Shown here in pieces: positions 1 through 9,700 of a stretch of DNA of 64,000 nucleotides. This DNA comes from Microvirga sp. SRT01 (GTDB taxonomy: Bacteria > Pseudomonadota > Alphaproteobacteria > Sphingomonadales > Sphingomonadaceae): the NCBI GenBank assembly GCA_018139225.1, contig JAGSNX010000001.1, positions 806,001 to 870,000 of the forward strand, read 5' to 3'. A model generated the notes under the pieces. It had not been told where the DNA came from, did no database searches, and saw only the letters and a program-made list of their open reading frames with translations. Position numbers and translations under genes: made by a program. Position 1 is the first letter of the stretch, and each line of letters opens with the position of its first letter.

Positions 1-9
1 ACAGATTTC

Positions 10-34
10 TGGCACTCACCGGGGGCGAGTGCCA
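10..34. promoter_or_regulatory. CIRCE operator (HrcA site)
   Basis: The arms TGGCACTC (10-17) and GAGTGCCA (27-34) are perfect inverted repeats separated by exactly nine bases. This is the layout of CIRCE (TTAGCACTC-N9-GAGTGCTAA), the operator of the heat-shock repressor HrcA. In this bacterial class CIRCE normally controls groESL. The gene to the right ends here and is unrelated, so the operator most likely serves a groES-groEL operon running leftward out of the window; that target is inferred. Confidence 0.85.
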
Positions 35-42
35 ACGCCGGG

Positions 43-71
43 GATATGTGCCCGACATGATGAGTCGTCAA
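43..71 (-). promoter_or_regulatory. Leftward sigma70-type promoter next to CIRCE
   Basis: Read on the minus strand, TTGACG (71-66) is followed after 17 bases by CATATC (48-43), an acceptable -35/-10 pair. The CIRCE dyad begins eight bases downstream, about where transcription would start, so bound HrcA would block initiation or early elongation. The direction agrees with a groESL operon outside the left edge. Confidence 0.55.
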
Positions 72-85
72 CGGGGGAGTTGGAA

Positions 86-1498
86 CTATTTCCGGTGGAC
101 CGGTGCCGGAGTCAGACCGAACCCGTCGCGCGCCGCCCACCGCCACAGCAGCAGCCCGGCGACCGCCGCCAACCCGCTCGCCAGCCCGATCCAGATGCCG
201 ACGCCGCGCAGGTCCGTGTAGAAGCCGAGCAGGATCGCGACGCCGAACCCGACGATCCAATACCCGCCCGCCGCCACCAGCATCGGCACGCGCGTATCCT
301 GAAGTCCGCGCAACGCGCCCGCCGCGACGACCTGCGCCCCGTCGAACAGCTGGAACAGCGCCGCGATCGCGAGGAAGCGGATCGCCAGCGGCACCACCGC
401 CGCGTTCTCCGGTGCATGCAGGTCGAGATAGGCGGACACCACCAGCCGTGGCGCGATCCACAATCCGACCGTGGTCAGTGCCATGAAACCGATGCCCAGC
501 ACCAGCGCCGCCGCCCCCGCCCGTCCGATCCAGACCCGGTCGAGCGCGCCATAGGCCATGCCGACGCGGATCGTCGCGGCCTGCGCGATCCCCAGTGGCA
601 CCTGAAACGACACCGCCGCGATCTGGAGCGCGACCGCATGCGCGGCAACGTCAACGACGCCGATCAGCCCCATCAGGAATGCCGCGCCGCCGAACAGAGC
701 GCCCTCGAACGTCATCGTCAGGGCGACCGGCACGCCGATCCGCACGATCTCCGCCATCCGCGACCATTCCGTCCGCCACCAGCGGCCGAACAGCCGATAG
801 CGGCGCAACTTCGGATCGAACGTCAGGATGGCCGCGTAAGCACCGGCCATCGCGCATGTCGTGACGACGCTGGCGATCGCCGATCCTTCCAGCCCCAGTG
901 CGGGAAAGCCGGCATGACCGAACACCAGCAACCAGTTGCCGAGGATACCCAGCCCTAGCGCCATCGCCGTGACCGCCATCGCCCAGCCCGGCCGCCCCAA
1001 TGCGGAGGCGGCGTTGCGCATCACCACGGACACGGTGAACGGGACCATCGCGAACAGCAGGATGTCGAGGAACGCGCCTGCACGAACCGCGACCGCAGGG
1101 TCCTGATGCGCCAGCCGGAACAGCGTTTCCCCGTTCGCCAGCAACAGCATGAACGGCACGCTCGCCGCGACCGCCAGCCATATCGCCATCCGGAACGTCC
1201 GCCGTACCTCCCGCACCGCATGGCGGCGGCGACCGAGTTCCGCCGCCATGACCGGGGCCGCCGCCCCGACCAGACCCAAAAGCGCGAACGAGATGATGCT
1301 GTAGAGGTAAACGCCCAGCGTCGCCGCCGCGAACTCCACCGTGCCAAGCCGCGCGACGAAGATCACGTCGACGGCGTAGACGCCCATCTGCAACAGGTTG
1401 GCCGCCACCAGCGGCGCGGCGAGCCCCAGCGTCGCGCGCATCTCCCCCGCCCACGTCGCGGGGGCGGCAGTCGTGGGGCGGGTGACGGGCGCGTGCAT
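86..1498 (-). CDS. MATE family multidrug/sodium antiporter
   Basis: A 470-residue polytopic inner-membrane protein of the MATE (NorM/DinF) superfamily, which exports cationic or aromatic compounds in exchange for Na+ or H+. The sequence is a run of about twelve hydrophobic helices. It opens with a typical MATE helix 1 (LAAPLVAANLLQMGVYAVD, near residue 26) and repeats the same two-fold pattern from about residue 250. Length is normal for the family. No strong ribosome binding site is visible before the ATG. It stands alone, between the presumed groESL promoter and the rightward sppA. The substrate cannot be read from the sequence. Confidence 0.85.
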   Translation of the reverse strand: MHAPVTRPTTAAPATWAGEMRATLGLAAPLVAANLLQMGVYAVDVIFVARLGTVEFAAATLGVYLYSIISFALLGLVGAAAPVMAAELGRRRHAVREVRRTFRMAIWLAVAASVPFMLLLANGETLFRLAHQDPAVAVRAGAFLDILLFAMVPFTVSVVMRNAASALGRPGWAMAVTAMALGLGILGNWLLVFGHAGFPALGLEGSAIASVVTTCAMAGAYAAILTFDPKLRRYRLFGRWWRTEWSRMAEIVRIGVPVALTMTFEGALFGGAAFLMGLIGVVDVAAHAVALQIAAVSFQVPLGIAQAATIRVGMAYGALDRVWIGRAGAAALVLGIGFMALTTVGLWIAPRLVVSAYLDLHAPENAAVVPLAIRFLAIAALFQLFDGAQVVAAGALRGLQDTRVPMLVAAGGYWIVGFGVAILLGFYTDLRGVGIWIGLASGLAAVAGLLLWRWAARDGFGLTPAPVHRK

Positions 1499-1783
1499 GA
1501 TGGCGGCTGTAGGGCGATGGGCCGTCCAACGCCATGCCGCCCGGCCCCGCGGTGTCCAAGGAGCCGTCCCGTGAAGGCCGGCCGGCTGCTATGTTTGTCG
1601 TCATGCCGAGCGTGTCCCGCCATTTACCGTGGCGATGAACCCTCCAATGTCTCGTCGTGCGGAGACGTGAATGCCGGAACGAGCCCGGCCCAACAGCGTG
1701 AGGTTCTGCCGGCTCGGACCTCGCTTGCCGCGTGATCCCGAATCCGTTGCCAGCCTCTTGCGCATCCTCTAGCCGTATTAGTC

Positions 1784-3748
1784 ATGACAGACACCACCGC
1801 GCCGCAGCCGTCCTTTTCCGATGGCCGCCCTTCGTTCACCGACGGTCAGCCACGCCGGCGGCGCGGCGGCTGGCGGCTGGTGCGCGGCGCGTGGAAGCTG
1901 CTGGTGGCGGTCAAGGACCTGCTGGTCCTGATCCTGGTGCTGTTGTTCTTCGCAGTCCTGTTCGCGGCGCTGACCGCCCGGCCGGGTACGAAGGCGATCG
2001 GCAGCGGTGCGTTGCTGCTCGACCTCGACGGATCGGTCGTGGAGCAGCCAGAGGAGCCGGCGGCGTTCGCGGCCCTGTCCGGTCAGGCGACCACCCGCCA
2101 GTTCCGCCTGCGCGACGTGCTGCGCGCGATCGACACAGCCCGTACCGACACGCGGGTGAAGGCCGTCGTGCTCGACCTCGACCAGTTTTCAGGTGCCTAT
2201 CCTGCCGCGCTCGGCGAGATGGCGGATGCGCTCGTGCGCGTGCGCCAGTCGGGCAAGCCGGTACTGGCTTATGCGACCGCCTATACCGACGGCAGCTACC
2301 GTCTGGCGGCGGCCGCGAGCGAAGTGTGGGTCGATCCGATGGGCGGCGCACTGTTCCAGGGCGCAGGCGGAACCCAGCTCTATTACAAGGGCCTGATCGA
2401 CAAACTCGGCGTCAACACGCATGTCTACCGGGTTGGGCGCTACAAATCGTTCGTCGAGCCTTACACCCGCGCCGACCAGAGCCCCGACGCTCGCGCCGCT
2501 TCGCAGGCGCTGTACGGATCGCTGATGGAGCAATGGGTGCAGGGCGTGACGCGTGTCCGGCCCAAGGCGCAGGTTGCGCGCTTCCTTGCGGACCCGCAGG
2601 CGGCGGTCCTCGCGACCGGTGGCGATGTCGCGAAGGCGAACGTGGCGATGGGCCTTGTCGACCGGCTCGGCGACCGGATCGCGTTCAACAAGCGCGTCGC
2701 GGCGTTGGTCGGCGGTGACAGCACCAAACCCGCGATCGGCTTCGCCAATATCGGGTACGACGCGTGGGTTGCGGCCAACCCGATGTCGACGACGGGTGAT
2801 GCGATCGGCATCCTGACCGTCGCGGGTAACATCGTCGACGGCGAGGGCGGCCCCGGTACGGCGGCGGGCGACACGATCGCCAAGGCGATGCTCGACGGAC
2901 TCGCCACGAACAAACTGAAGGCGGTCGTGCTGCGCGTCGACTCGCCCGGCGGGTCGGCGCTGGCGTCGGAGCGCATCCGACTGGCGGTGCTGGAGGCGAA
3001 GAAGCGCGGCCTTCCAATCGTGGTATCGATGGGCGGTCTGGCGGCATCCGGCGGCTATTGGGTCTCGACTGCGGGCGACACGATTTTCGCCGAGCCGAAC
3101 ACGATCACGGGGTCGATCGGCATCTTCGGCATCATCCCGACCTTCGAGGCGACGCTGGCGAAGATCGGCGTCACCACCGACGGCGTCCGCACCACACCGC
3201 TGTCCGGGCAGCCGGACGTATTTGCCGGCACGACGCCGATGCTCGACACGATCCTTCAGGCCGGCATCGAGCATGGCTATCGCGAGTTCATCGGTCGCGT
3301 CGCGAGCGCGCGTCGCATGACGCCGGCTCGCGTCGACGAGATCGGTCAGGGTCGCGTCTGGGACGGCGGCACCGCTCGCCAGCTCGGGCTGGTCGACCGC
3401 TTCGGCGGCCTGGGCGATGCGGTGGCCGAAGCCGCCCGCCGTGCGAAGCTCGACCCCGCGAAGGTCCACACCGTGTATCTGGAGAAGCAGCCGAGCTGGG
3501 CGGCGCAGCTGGCGCAGGCGTGGAACGACAGCGAGCGCGACGACGAGACCGGCGGCGGCGACGCCTTCGCGCGCATCGCCCTGCAACAGCGGGCGATCGT
3601 CGGGCAGGTGCTCGGCGACATGAAGCGGCTGGCGAGCGGCGGCTCGATCCAGGCCCGCTGCCTGGAGTGCGGCGGCCTCGGCCCTAGCACGGGTGCGGTC
3701 AGCGATGCCAAGCTGTTCGATCTGGTGCTGGCGCGGTTCGGCCTGTGA
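1784..3748 (+). CDS. sppA: Signal peptide peptidase SppA, 67K type
   Basis: A membrane-anchored serine protease that degrades cleaved signal peptides in the periplasmic membrane leaflet. After a basic N-terminal tail (RRRRGGW near 24-30) comes one transmembrane helix (about 43-64) and two tandem S49 domains, as in the long SppA type. The general-base lysine is K221 (GRYKSF) in the first domain and the nucleophile is S422 (GLAASGGYW) in the second. Length (654) is slightly above the usual 600-620. The C-terminal tail carries an unusual CLECG pair of cysteines. The stop overlaps the start of the following acetyltransferase gene by four bases (GTGA), so the two are probably cotranscribed. Confidence 0.93.
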   Translation: MTDTTAPQPSFSDGRPSFTDGQPRRRRGGWRLVRGAWKLLVAVKDLLVLILVLLFFAVLFAALTARPGTKAIGSGALLLDLDGSVVEQPEEPAAFAALSGQATTRQFRLRDVLRAIDTARTDTRVKAVVLDLDQFSGAYPAALGEMADALVRVRQSGKPVLAYATAYTDGSYRLAAAASEVWVDPMGGALFQGAGGTQLYYKGLIDKLGVNTHVYRVGRYKSFVEPYTRADQSPDARAASQALYGSLMEQWVQGVTRVRPKAQVARFLADPQAAVLATGGDVAKANVAMGLVDRLGDRIAFNKRVAALVGGDSTKPAIGFANIGYDAWVAANPMSTTGDAIGILTVAGNIVDGEGGPGTAAGDTIAKAMLDGLATNKLKAVVLRVDSPGGSALASERIRLAVLEAKKRGLPIVVSMGGLAASGGYWVSTAGDTIFAEPNTITGSIGIFGIIPTFEATLAKIGVTTDGVRTTPLSGQPDVFAGTTPMLDTILQAGIEHGYREFIGRVASARRMTPARVDEIGQGRVWDGGTARQLGLVDRFGGLGDAVAEAARRAKLDPAKVHTVYLEKQPSWAAQLAQAWNDSERDDETGGGDAFARIALQQRAIVGQVLGDMKRLASGGSIQARCLECGGLGPSTGAVSDAKLFDLVLARFGL

Positions 3749-4305
3749 TCGCGATTCGCGCGGCGACGGCGGCGGACGCGGGCGCGATCGCCGCGATCTA
3801 TGCGCCGCACGTGCTGGTCGGCACCGCCTCGTTCGAGGAGGAAGCGCCCGACGGCCGGACGATGGCGCGGCGGATCGCGGCCAGCGACGGCTTGTATCCT
3901 TGGCTCGTCGCGACGCAGGGGCCGGAAGGGACCGGCATTCTCGCCTATGCTTATGCCACCGCGTTCCATCCGCGGGCGGCCTATCGCTGGGCGGTGGAGA
4001 CGACGATCTACGTCGCCGACGCGGCGCAGCGGCAGGGCGCGGGAAGGCTGCTGTACGAAGCCTTGGTCGATACGCTCGCGGCGCAGGGCTTCACGCAGGC
4101 GATCGCCCGCATCGCCCTCCCCAACACAGCCTCGATCGGCCTGCACGAGGCGACGGGCTTTCGCCGCGCGGGCGTGCAGCGCGAGGTCGGGTACAAACAC
4201 GGGCAGTGGATGGACGTGGGCCTCTGGCAGCGCGAACTCGCCCAGCCCACCAAGCCTCCAGCCGAGCCGCGGCCGTTCGCGGATGTCGGCGTGGTGCGGG
4301 TCTAA
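3745..4305 (+). CDS. GNAT acetyltransferase, phosphinothricin-acetyltransferase type
   Basis: A 186-residue GCN5-related N-acetyltransferase of the Pat/Bar subgroup, which acetylates small amines such as methionine sulfoximine or phosphinothricin-like compounds. The acetyl-CoA loop reads QRQGAG (95-100). Further family marks are VGTASFEEE near residue 26, VETTIYV (84-90) and a GFRRAG segment near the end. It starts with GTG overlapping the sppA stop, and the frame has no better start. The natural substrate is unknown; a housekeeping detoxification role is as likely as antibiotic resistance. Confidence 0.85.
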   Translation: MIAIRAATAADAGAIAAIYAPHVLVGTASFEEEAPDGRTMARRIAASDGLYPWLVATQGPEGTGILAYAYATAFHPRAAYRWAVETTIYVADAAQRQGAGRLLYEALVDTLAAQGFTQAIARIALPNTASIGLHEATGFRRAGVQREVGYKHGQWMDVGLWQRELAQPTKPPAEPRPFADVGVVRV

Positions 4306-4319
4306 CCGCCGCCGTGCGT

Positions 4320-4392
4320 CCGCGAAGGCGGGAGCCCGGTATATCTTCGATCAGCCGCAGTCCGCTGGGCTACGGGGTTCCCGCCTGCGCGG
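4320..4392. repeat. Intergenic inverted repeat (GAAGGCGGGAGCCC type)
   Basis: An 18-base arm at 4320-4337 is repeated in inverted form with two mismatches at 4375-4392, leaving a 37-base centre. It lies between two converging genes, where it could act as a bidirectional hairpin. A related half-copy is at 28590-28608. REP-like elements of this kind are common between genes in sphingomonads. Confidence 0.6.
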
Positions 4393-4417
4393 AAACAAAC
4401 ACGAAGAGGTCACGGCG

Positions 4418-5440
4418 CTAAATCGATAGATCCGTCGTGTCCGCTCCCACCTCGACCACCAGCTTCCCGATCGCACCGCGAGCGGCCATCTTTGCGATCG
4501 CGTCTCCGCCACGCGCCAAGGGAAACGTCTCGGTCACGCGGGGCGAAATGCGGCCCTCTCCCCACAGCTGGAACAGCGTCGCGACATGCGCCGCATTGGC
4601 GGCCGGATCGCGCGCGGCGAACGCGCCCCAGAACACGCCGCACACGTCGCAGCTCTTCAGCAGCGTCAGGTTCAGCGGCAATTTAGGGATGCCCGCGGGG
4701 AAGCCGACGACCAGATACCGCCCCTCCCACGCGATCGACCGCAACGCCGGTTCGGCATAGTCGCCGCCGACCGGATCGTAGATCACGTCCGCGCCATCCT
4801 TGCCCACTGCCGCCTTGAACTGCTCCGCCAATGCCTTCGACTGATCCTTGTCGAACGGCGCGCGCGGATAGATCAGCACCTCGTCGGCACCGGCCGTCCG
4901 CGCGGCCTCCGCCTTCTCCTCCGACGAAACCGCCGCGACGACCCGTGCCCCGAACGCTTTGCCCAGTTCGATCGCCGCCAGCCCGACGCCGCCCGCGGCC
5001 CCCAGCACCAGCAGGGTCTGACCCGCTTGCAACCGGCCCCGATCGAGCAAGGCATGGATCGTCGTTGCATAGGTGAGCAGCAGCGCCGACCCCTCCGCGA
5101 AGCTCCGTCCCTCGGGCAAGCGATACAGGCGCGCGACATCGACGACCGCCTTCTCCGCCAGCCCGCCATTGCCGATCATCGCCAGCGCGCGATCGCCGAC
5201 CTGCCAGTCGCCAGCGGCATCGCCCACCCCTGAGATCGTACCAGCGATTTCGCCGCCGGGCGCGAAGGGGCGCTGAGGTTTGAACTGGTACTTGTCCTCG
5301 ATCACCAGAACGTCGGGATAGTTGATCGCGCAGGCGCGGATATCGATCACGACCTGCCCCGGACCCGCCACTGGATCGGGCGCCTCGGCCAGTTCCAGAG
5401 TTTCAGGTCCGCCCGGCGCCCGCGACAGCAATGCCTTCAT
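4418..5440 (-). CDS. NADPH:quinone oxidoreductase, zinc-independent MDR family
   Basis: A 340-residue medium-chain dehydrogenase/reductase of the quinone-reductase (QOR/crotonyl-CoA reductase-like) branch. It has a GroES-like N-terminal domain ([13 protein letters not shown], about 40-52) and a Rossmann domain with the NADPH motif [12 protein letters not shown] near 147-158. The catalytic-zinc ligands of alcohol dehydrogenases are absent, as expected for QOR. It is the last gene of the leucine operon; its ATG lies 38 bases inside the end of leuD, so its translation probably depends on leuD. A link to leucine synthesis is not evident, and the electron acceptor cannot be predicted. Confidence 0.82.
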   Translation of the reverse strand: MKALLSRAPGGPETLELAEAPDPVAGPGQVVIDIRACAINYPDVLVIEDKYQFKPQRPFAPGGEIAGTISGVGDAAGDWQVGDRALAMIGNGGLAEKAVVDVARLYRLPEGRSFAEGSALLLTYATTIHALLDRGRLQAGQTLLVLGAAGGVGLAAIELGKAFGARVVAAVSSEEKAEAARTAGADEVLIYPRAPFDKDQSKALAEQFKAAVGKDGADVIYDPVGGDYAEPALRSIAWEGRYLVVGFPAGIPKLPLNLTLLKSCDVCGVFWGAFAARDPAANAAHVATLFQLWGEGRISPRVTETFPLARGGDAIAKMAARGAIGKLVVEVGADTTDLSI

Positions 5441-6032
5441 AACCGCGTTTTCCCTCTACCCAGGGGCGCGTGCTCGCCGCAGCGCCTTCGAAATTCGAAA
5501 TCTGGGTATCTCTTGCCAGTGTCAGGCCGATCTCGTCCAGCCCCTCCATCAGGCAGCGGCGACGGAACGGGTCGAGGTCGAAGGAAAAGCGATCCTGATA
5601 CGGCGTGGTGACGGTCATCGTCTCCAGATCGACGGTCACGTCCTGATCGACGGCGGTCTCCAGCAGGCGATCGATCGCCTCTTGCGGCAGCACCACCGGC
5701 ACGATGCCGTTCTTGACCGCGTTGCCCGAAAAGATGTCCGAGAAACTGGGCGCGATCACGGCTGTAACGCCCATGTCGGCCAAGGCCCACGCCGCATGCT
5801 CGCGGCTGGACCCGCAGCCGAAATTGTCGCCGGCGATCAGGATCGGGGCGCCGGCATAACGCGGATCATCGAACAGATTGCCCGGCTGCGCGCGCACCGT
5901 CTCGAACGCGCCACGGCCGAGCCCGACGCGCGAGATGGTCTTCAACCAGTGCGCCGGGATGATGACGTCGGTGTCGACGTTCTTCGCACCCCAAGGATAG
6001 GCGCGCCCCGAAACGCTGGTGACCGCCTGCAT
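5403..6032 (-). CDS. leuD: 3-isopropylmalate dehydratase small subunit LeuD
   Basis: The small subunit of isopropylmalate isomerase, which with LeuC converts 2- to 3-isopropylmalate in leucine synthesis. Recognisable parts are [14 protein letters not shown] near residue 18, the substrate-loop segment [13 protein letters not shown] near 68, and [14 protein letters not shown] in the middle. It starts with an ATG overlapping the stop of the 34-codon ORF (TGATG). The frame continues about 18 residues past the usual LeuD end (after ASTRPW) and overlaps the next gene by 38 bases; this tail is either a real extension or the result of a late frameshift. Confidence 0.93.
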   Translation of the reverse strand: MQAVTSVSGRAYPWGAKNVDTDVIIPAHWLKTISRVGLGRGAFETVRAQPGNLFDDPRYAGAPILIAGDNFGCGSSREHAAWALADMGVTAVIAPSFSDIFSGNAVKNGIVPVVLPQEAIDRLLETAVDQDVTVDLETMTVTTPYQDRFSFDLDPFRRRCLMEGLDEIGLTLARDTQISNFEGAAASTRPWVEGKRGYEGIAVAGAGRT

Positions 6033-6136
6033 CAGCGGTCGCGCTGCGCCGCTGCGGGGCGAGCGATGCTGGCACCATAGGCGGCGAAGCCGCTGACCAG
6101 CGTGCCGACGACCAATAATACGAGAACCTTCTTCAT
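6032..6136 (-). CDS. 34-residue membrane microprotein between leuC and leuD
   Basis: A short ORF starting [20 protein letters not shown] and ending in a small basic tail (QRDR). It has a two-lysine start, one hydrophobic helix (about 4-22) and an Ala-rich end, so it would be a tiny membrane or exported peptide. Its ATG overlaps the leuC stop (ATGA) and its TGA overlaps the leuD ATG (TGATG), so it fills the leuC-leuD gap exactly and would pass ribosomes from one to the other. No family is recognised. It could be a real peptide or mainly a coupling device; the exact fit on both sides argues that it is translated. Confidence 0.6.
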   Translation of the reverse strand: MKKVLVLLVVGTLVSGFAAYGASIARPAAAQRDR

Positions 6137-7596
6137 GACATCACTCCCCCGAAATCATTGTTATCACGCGGCATCAGGTCGCGCACGTCCGCCAATCGCC
6201 CCGTGACCGCCGCCGCCGCCGCCATCGCCGGCGACAACAGATGGGTGCGCGCACCCGGCCCCTGCCGCCCGACGAAATTGCGGTTGGAGGTCGAGGCGCA
6301 GCGTTCGCCCGGCGGCACCTTGTCCGGGTTCATCGCCAGGCACATCGAACAGCCCGGCTCCCGCCACTCGAACCCCGCGCCGACGAAGATCCGGTCGAGG
6401 CCCTCGGCCTCCGCCTGACGCTTGACCAGACCGGACCCCGGCACAACCATCGCGCGGACGCCGTCCGCGACGCGGCGCCCCTGCGCGACGGCGGCGGCGG
6501 CGCGCAGATCCTCGATCCGGCTGTTGGTGCAGCTGCCGATGAAGACGTGCTGGACGCCGACGTCCTGCATCGCCGTACCGGGTGCGAGACCCATATAATG
6601 GAGCGACTTGCGCGCCGCATCGCGCTTGGCCGGGTCGGCGAAGCTGTCCGGATCGGGGACGATCCCGGTGATCGCGACGACATCCTCGGGACTGGTGCCC
6701 CAAGTCAGCGACGGTGCGATATTGGTCGCGTCCAGTGTCACGGTTCGGTCATACGCTGCGCCCGGATCGGACGGCAGCGTCCGCCACCACGCGACCGCCT
6801 TGTCCCAATCCGCACCCTCGGGCGCCATCGGCCGCCCCTTCAGATAGGCGAAGGTCGTCTCGTCCGGCGCGACGAGGCCGGCGCGCGCGCCACCCTCGAT
6901 CGACATATTGGCCATCGTCAGCCTGCCCTCGATCGACATCGCACGCACGACCTCGCCGGTATATTCGACGACATAGCCGGTGCCGCCCGCCGCGCCGATG
7001 CGGCCGATGATGGCGAGGATCACGTCCTTGGGACTGACGCCGAAGCCAAGCGAGCCGTCGACGCGGATTTCCATCGTCTTCGATTGTTGCAGCAGCAGCG
7101 TCTGCGTGGCGAGCACATGCTCCACCTCCGACGTGCCGATCCCGAACGCCAGCGCACCGAGCGCCCCGTGCGCGGAGGTGTGACTGTCGCCGCACACCAG
7201 CGTCGTACCGGGCAGCGTAAAGCCCATTTCGGGCCCGACGACGTGGACGATCCCCTGCTCCGCCGCGGTCGCGTCGATATAGTCGATGCCGAATTCCGCG
7301 GTGTTGCGGCGCAAGGCGTCCAGTTGCTGCGCGCTTTCGGGATCGGCGATCGGCAACAGACGCCCATCCGGCCCGATGCGCGGCGTCGTCGGCAGATTAT
7401 GGTCTGGCACCGCCAGCGTCAGTTCCGGCCGGCGCACGCGGCGACCAGCGACGCGAAGCCCCTCGAACGCCTGCGGGCTGGTGACCTCGTGAACGAGGTG
7501 ACGGTCGATATAAATCAGACACGTGCCGTCGTCGCGCCGTTCGACGACATGCGCGGCCCAGATCTTCTCGTACAAAGTGAGCGGACGGCTGGCCAT
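6133..7596 (-). CDS. leuC: 3-isopropylmalate dehydratase large subunit LeuC
   Basis: The catalytic [4Fe-4S] subunit of isopropylmalate isomerase (leucine pathway). The three cluster cysteines are visible: C356 in IGSCTNSR, and C416 and C419 in GCSMC. The aconitase-family opening [11 protein letters not shown] and the [19 protein letters not shown] block (about 136-154) are intact. Length (487) is normal. It is the first gene of a leftward operon that continues with a 34-codon ORF, leuD and a quinone reductase. The 137-base upstream gap is shared with a divergent MFS gene. As a cluster enzyme it is a client of the SUF genes elsewhere in the window. Confidence 0.97.
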   Translation of the reverse strand: MASRPLTLYEKIWAAHVVERRDDGTCLIYIDRHLVHEVTSPQAFEGLRVAGRRVRRPELTLAVPDHNLPTTPRIGPDGRLLPIADPESAQQLDALRRNTAEFGIDYIDATAAEQGIVHVVGPEMGFTLPGTTLVCGDSHTSAHGALGALAFGIGTSEVEHVLATQTLLLQQSKTMEIRVDGSLGFGVSPKDVILAIIGRIGAAGGTGYVVEYTGEVVRAMSIEGRLTMANMSIEGGARAGLVAPDETTFAYLKGRPMAPEGADWDKAVAWWRTLPSDPGAAYDRTVTLDATNIAPSLTWGTSPEDVVAITGIVPDPDSFADPAKRDAARKSLHYMGLAPGTAMQDVGVQHVFIGSCTNSRIEDLRAAAAVAQGRRVADGVRAMVVPGSGLVKRQAEAEGLDRIFVGAGFEWREPGCSMCLAMNPDKVPPGERCASTSNRNFVGRQGPGARTHLLSPAMAAAAAVTGRLADVRDLMPRDNNDFGGVMS

Positions 7597-7733
7597 GATC
7601 GCGCGGCGTTAACGCAAACCGGCCGGGTCGCCAAGGCCGATGCAGTTTAGTTGTCCCTCGTCACCATCAACAGCAACTTTCATGAAGAAGCGTCGTTGCC
7701 GCCGACATATCCCTCCATCAGGCGACCGACCCG

Positions 7734-9029
7734 ATGACCACGATGGCAGTCGCCCATCCCTCCGGCCGCGAGGGTGGCGGACGCAAGGACGGACAGGATC
7801 GTAACGGTCGCGCGCTGGACGCGATGAACCTGTTCCTGGCCGACGTTCGCGACGGGCTGGGTCCTTACCTCGCCATCTATCTCGTCGCGGTGCGCGGACC
7901 GACGCATGGCTGGAACGAAGCGACGGCCGGGCTGGTCATGACGATCGCCGGGATCGCCGGCCTGCTCGCGACCACCCCTGCGGGTGCGCTGATCGACCGC
8001 GTCCACGCGAAACGCGCCGTGCTGGTGACGGCGGCGGTGCTGGTGACGCTGGCGTCGGTGTCGCTGCCGTTCGTCGGCGGCTTCGCAGCCGTCACGGCGA
8101 CGCAGTCGCTGGCGGCCGCCGCGGCGGCGGTCTTCGCGCCCGGCATCGCGGCCGTGTCGCTCGGCATCGTCGGTCCCCGCGCCTTCACCCGGCGCGTCGG
8201 CCGTAACGAAGCTTTCAATCACGCCGGCAATGCCGTCGCCGCCGCGCTGGCTGGTCTGCTGGCGTGGAAGTTCGGGCCGGTCGTCGTGTTCTGGCTGATG
8301 GGCGGACTCGCGGCGCTCAGCATCGCGGCGATCCTGCGGCTCGACGGCACCGCGATCGACCACGCCGCCGCCCGTGGGTGCGGGGATGACGAGGTTCAGG
8401 ACGACGCGCGGCCGCCGCAGTCGCTCCGCCAGTTGCTGATCGGCACACCCGCGCTGGGCATCTTCGCGATCACGTGTTTCCTGTTCCACCTGTCGAACGC
8501 GGCGATGCTGCCCTCGGTCGGACAGTTGCTGGCCCGCGAAGTCGGCAGCGCGCAGGCGACGTCGCTGGTCGCGGCCTGCATCGTCGGCGCGCAATTGGTG
8601 ATGGTGCCGGTCGCGATCCTGATGGGGAAGTTCGCCGACCGTTGGGGACATCGACCCGTGCTGCTCGTCGGGCTGGCGGTGCTGGCGCTGCGCGGCGTGC
8701 TCTACACGCTGTCAAATGCGCCGGGGTGGCTGTTGTTCGTGCAGTTGCTGGACGGCGTCGGTGCCGGTATTTTCGGCGCATTGCTGCCCGTCATAGTTGC
8801 GGCGATCACCCGCGGGACCGGGCGGTTCAACGTCGCACAGGGCGCGGTTGCGACCGTGCAGGGCCTCGGCGGCGCGTTCAGCACTACGCTGGCGGGTGCG
8901 GTGATCGTGTGGGGCGGATACTCCGCCGCCTTCCTGACGCTGGCGGTGATCGCCGCCGGGGGCCTCGCGCTGGTAGCGCTGAAGATGCCGGAGACGAGCG
9001 AAGGGTTAGGGCCTCAGCCGGTGCGGTGA
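7734..9029 (+). CDS. MFS transporter
   Basis: A 431-residue major facilitator superfamily permease with about twelve transmembrane helices after a hydrophilic first 25 residues. The loop 2-3 motif appears as GALIDRVHAKR (about 83-93), and the half-molecule repeat appears as MGKFADRWGHRPVL near residue 296. A loop rich in charged residues separates the halves. The start is an ATG in the gap shared with leuC. The last 16 bases overlap the end of the convergent GST gene. The substrate is not predictable. Confidence 0.85.
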   Translation: MTTMAVAHPSGREGGGRKDGQDRNGRALDAMNLFLADVRDGLGPYLAIYLVAVRGPTHGWNEATAGLVMTIAGIAGLLATTPAGALIDRVHAKRAVLVTAAVLVTLASVSLPFVGGFAAVTATQSLAAAAAAVFAPGIAAVSLGIVGPRAFTRRVGRNEAFNHAGNAVAAALAGLLAWKFGPVVVFWLMGGLAALSIAAILRLDGTAIDHAAARGCGDDEVQDDARPPQSLRQLLIGTPALGIFAITCFLFHLSNAAMLPSVGQLLAREVGSAQATSLVAACIVGAQLVMVPVAILMGKFADRWGHRPVLLVGLAVLALRGVLYTLSNAPGWLLFVQLLDGVGAGIFGALLPVIVAAITRGTGRFNVAQGAVATVQGLGGAFSTTLAGAVIVWGGYSAAFLTLAVIAAGGLALVALKMPETSEGLGPQPVR

Positions 9030-9700
9030 TCCTCGGTCACCGTACCGCACGCATGCAGCTCCGCCTCGTGCCCGGCTTCTCGCCAGCTTTCGGCCAGGGC
9101 CGCGGCCTCCCATTCGCGCGCAGCGGGGTGATCGAGCAGGCGCTCCACCCACGCCTGCCCCGCAGCACCGACATCGATGCCATAGGTGCGGACGCGGTAG
9201 GCAACCGGCGCGTAGAACGCGTCCGCGGCGGTGAACGCCGGCCCTGCCAGCCACGGCCCGCTGAACCGCGACAGCCCCTCGGCCCAGAGCTCGACAATGC
9301 GTGCCACATCCCGCGTCAGCGCCGCCGATCCCGGTATCGCCGCGACGCGGACGCCGACGTTCATCGTCCGCTCGTTGCGCAACGCCGAGAACCCGCCGTG
9401 CATCTCCGCCACCGCGCTCATCGCCCACGCGCGGGCAGCTTCGTCACGCGGCCAGACGCCCTCGTGCCGCTCCGCCAGATACAGGACGATACCAAGCGAG
9501 TCCCACACCGTCCGCTCGCCGTCGATCAGCACCGGCACCCGACCGGTCGGCGAAAAGGCGCGGAACGCCGCGTAGTTCTCCGGTGCCCCGAACTGCTCGA
9601 TCCGATCCGCGAACGGAATGTCGAGAGCACGCATCAGCAGCCACGGGCGCAGCGACCAGCTCGAATAATTCCGGTTCGCGGTAACGAGCGTGTAGCTCAC
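9014..9700 (-). CDS. Glutathione S-transferase family protein
   Basis: A 228-residue cytosolic GST-fold protein. The N-terminal thioredoxin-like domain begins [19 protein letters not shown], containing the SSWS active-site serines near residues 13-16, and carries the cis-Pro/glutathione-binding segment GRVPVLIDG (about 53-61). The C-terminal domain is helical. The GTG start chosen overlaps the scoB stop by four bases (GTGA) and begins exactly where GST homology begins; upstream codons lie inside scoB. It is the last gene of the scoA-scoB operon. Its substrate is unknown. Confidence 0.85.
   Translation of the reverse strand: MSYTLVTANRNYSSWSLRPWLLMRALDIPFADRIEQFGAPENYAAFRAFSPTGRVPVLIDGERTVWDSLGIVLYLAERHEGVWPRDEAARAWAMSAVAEMHGGFSALRNERTMNVGVRVAAIPGSAALTRDVARIVELWAEGLSRFSGPWLAGPAFTAADAFYAPVAYRVRTYGIDVGAAGQAWVERLLDHPAAREWEAAALAESWREAGHEAELHACGTVTEDHRTG

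Noticed and set aside
1499..1783. A gene in the MATE-sppA gap
   Set aside because: Short frames on both strands have no start signal and no family; the region is best read as promoter DNA.
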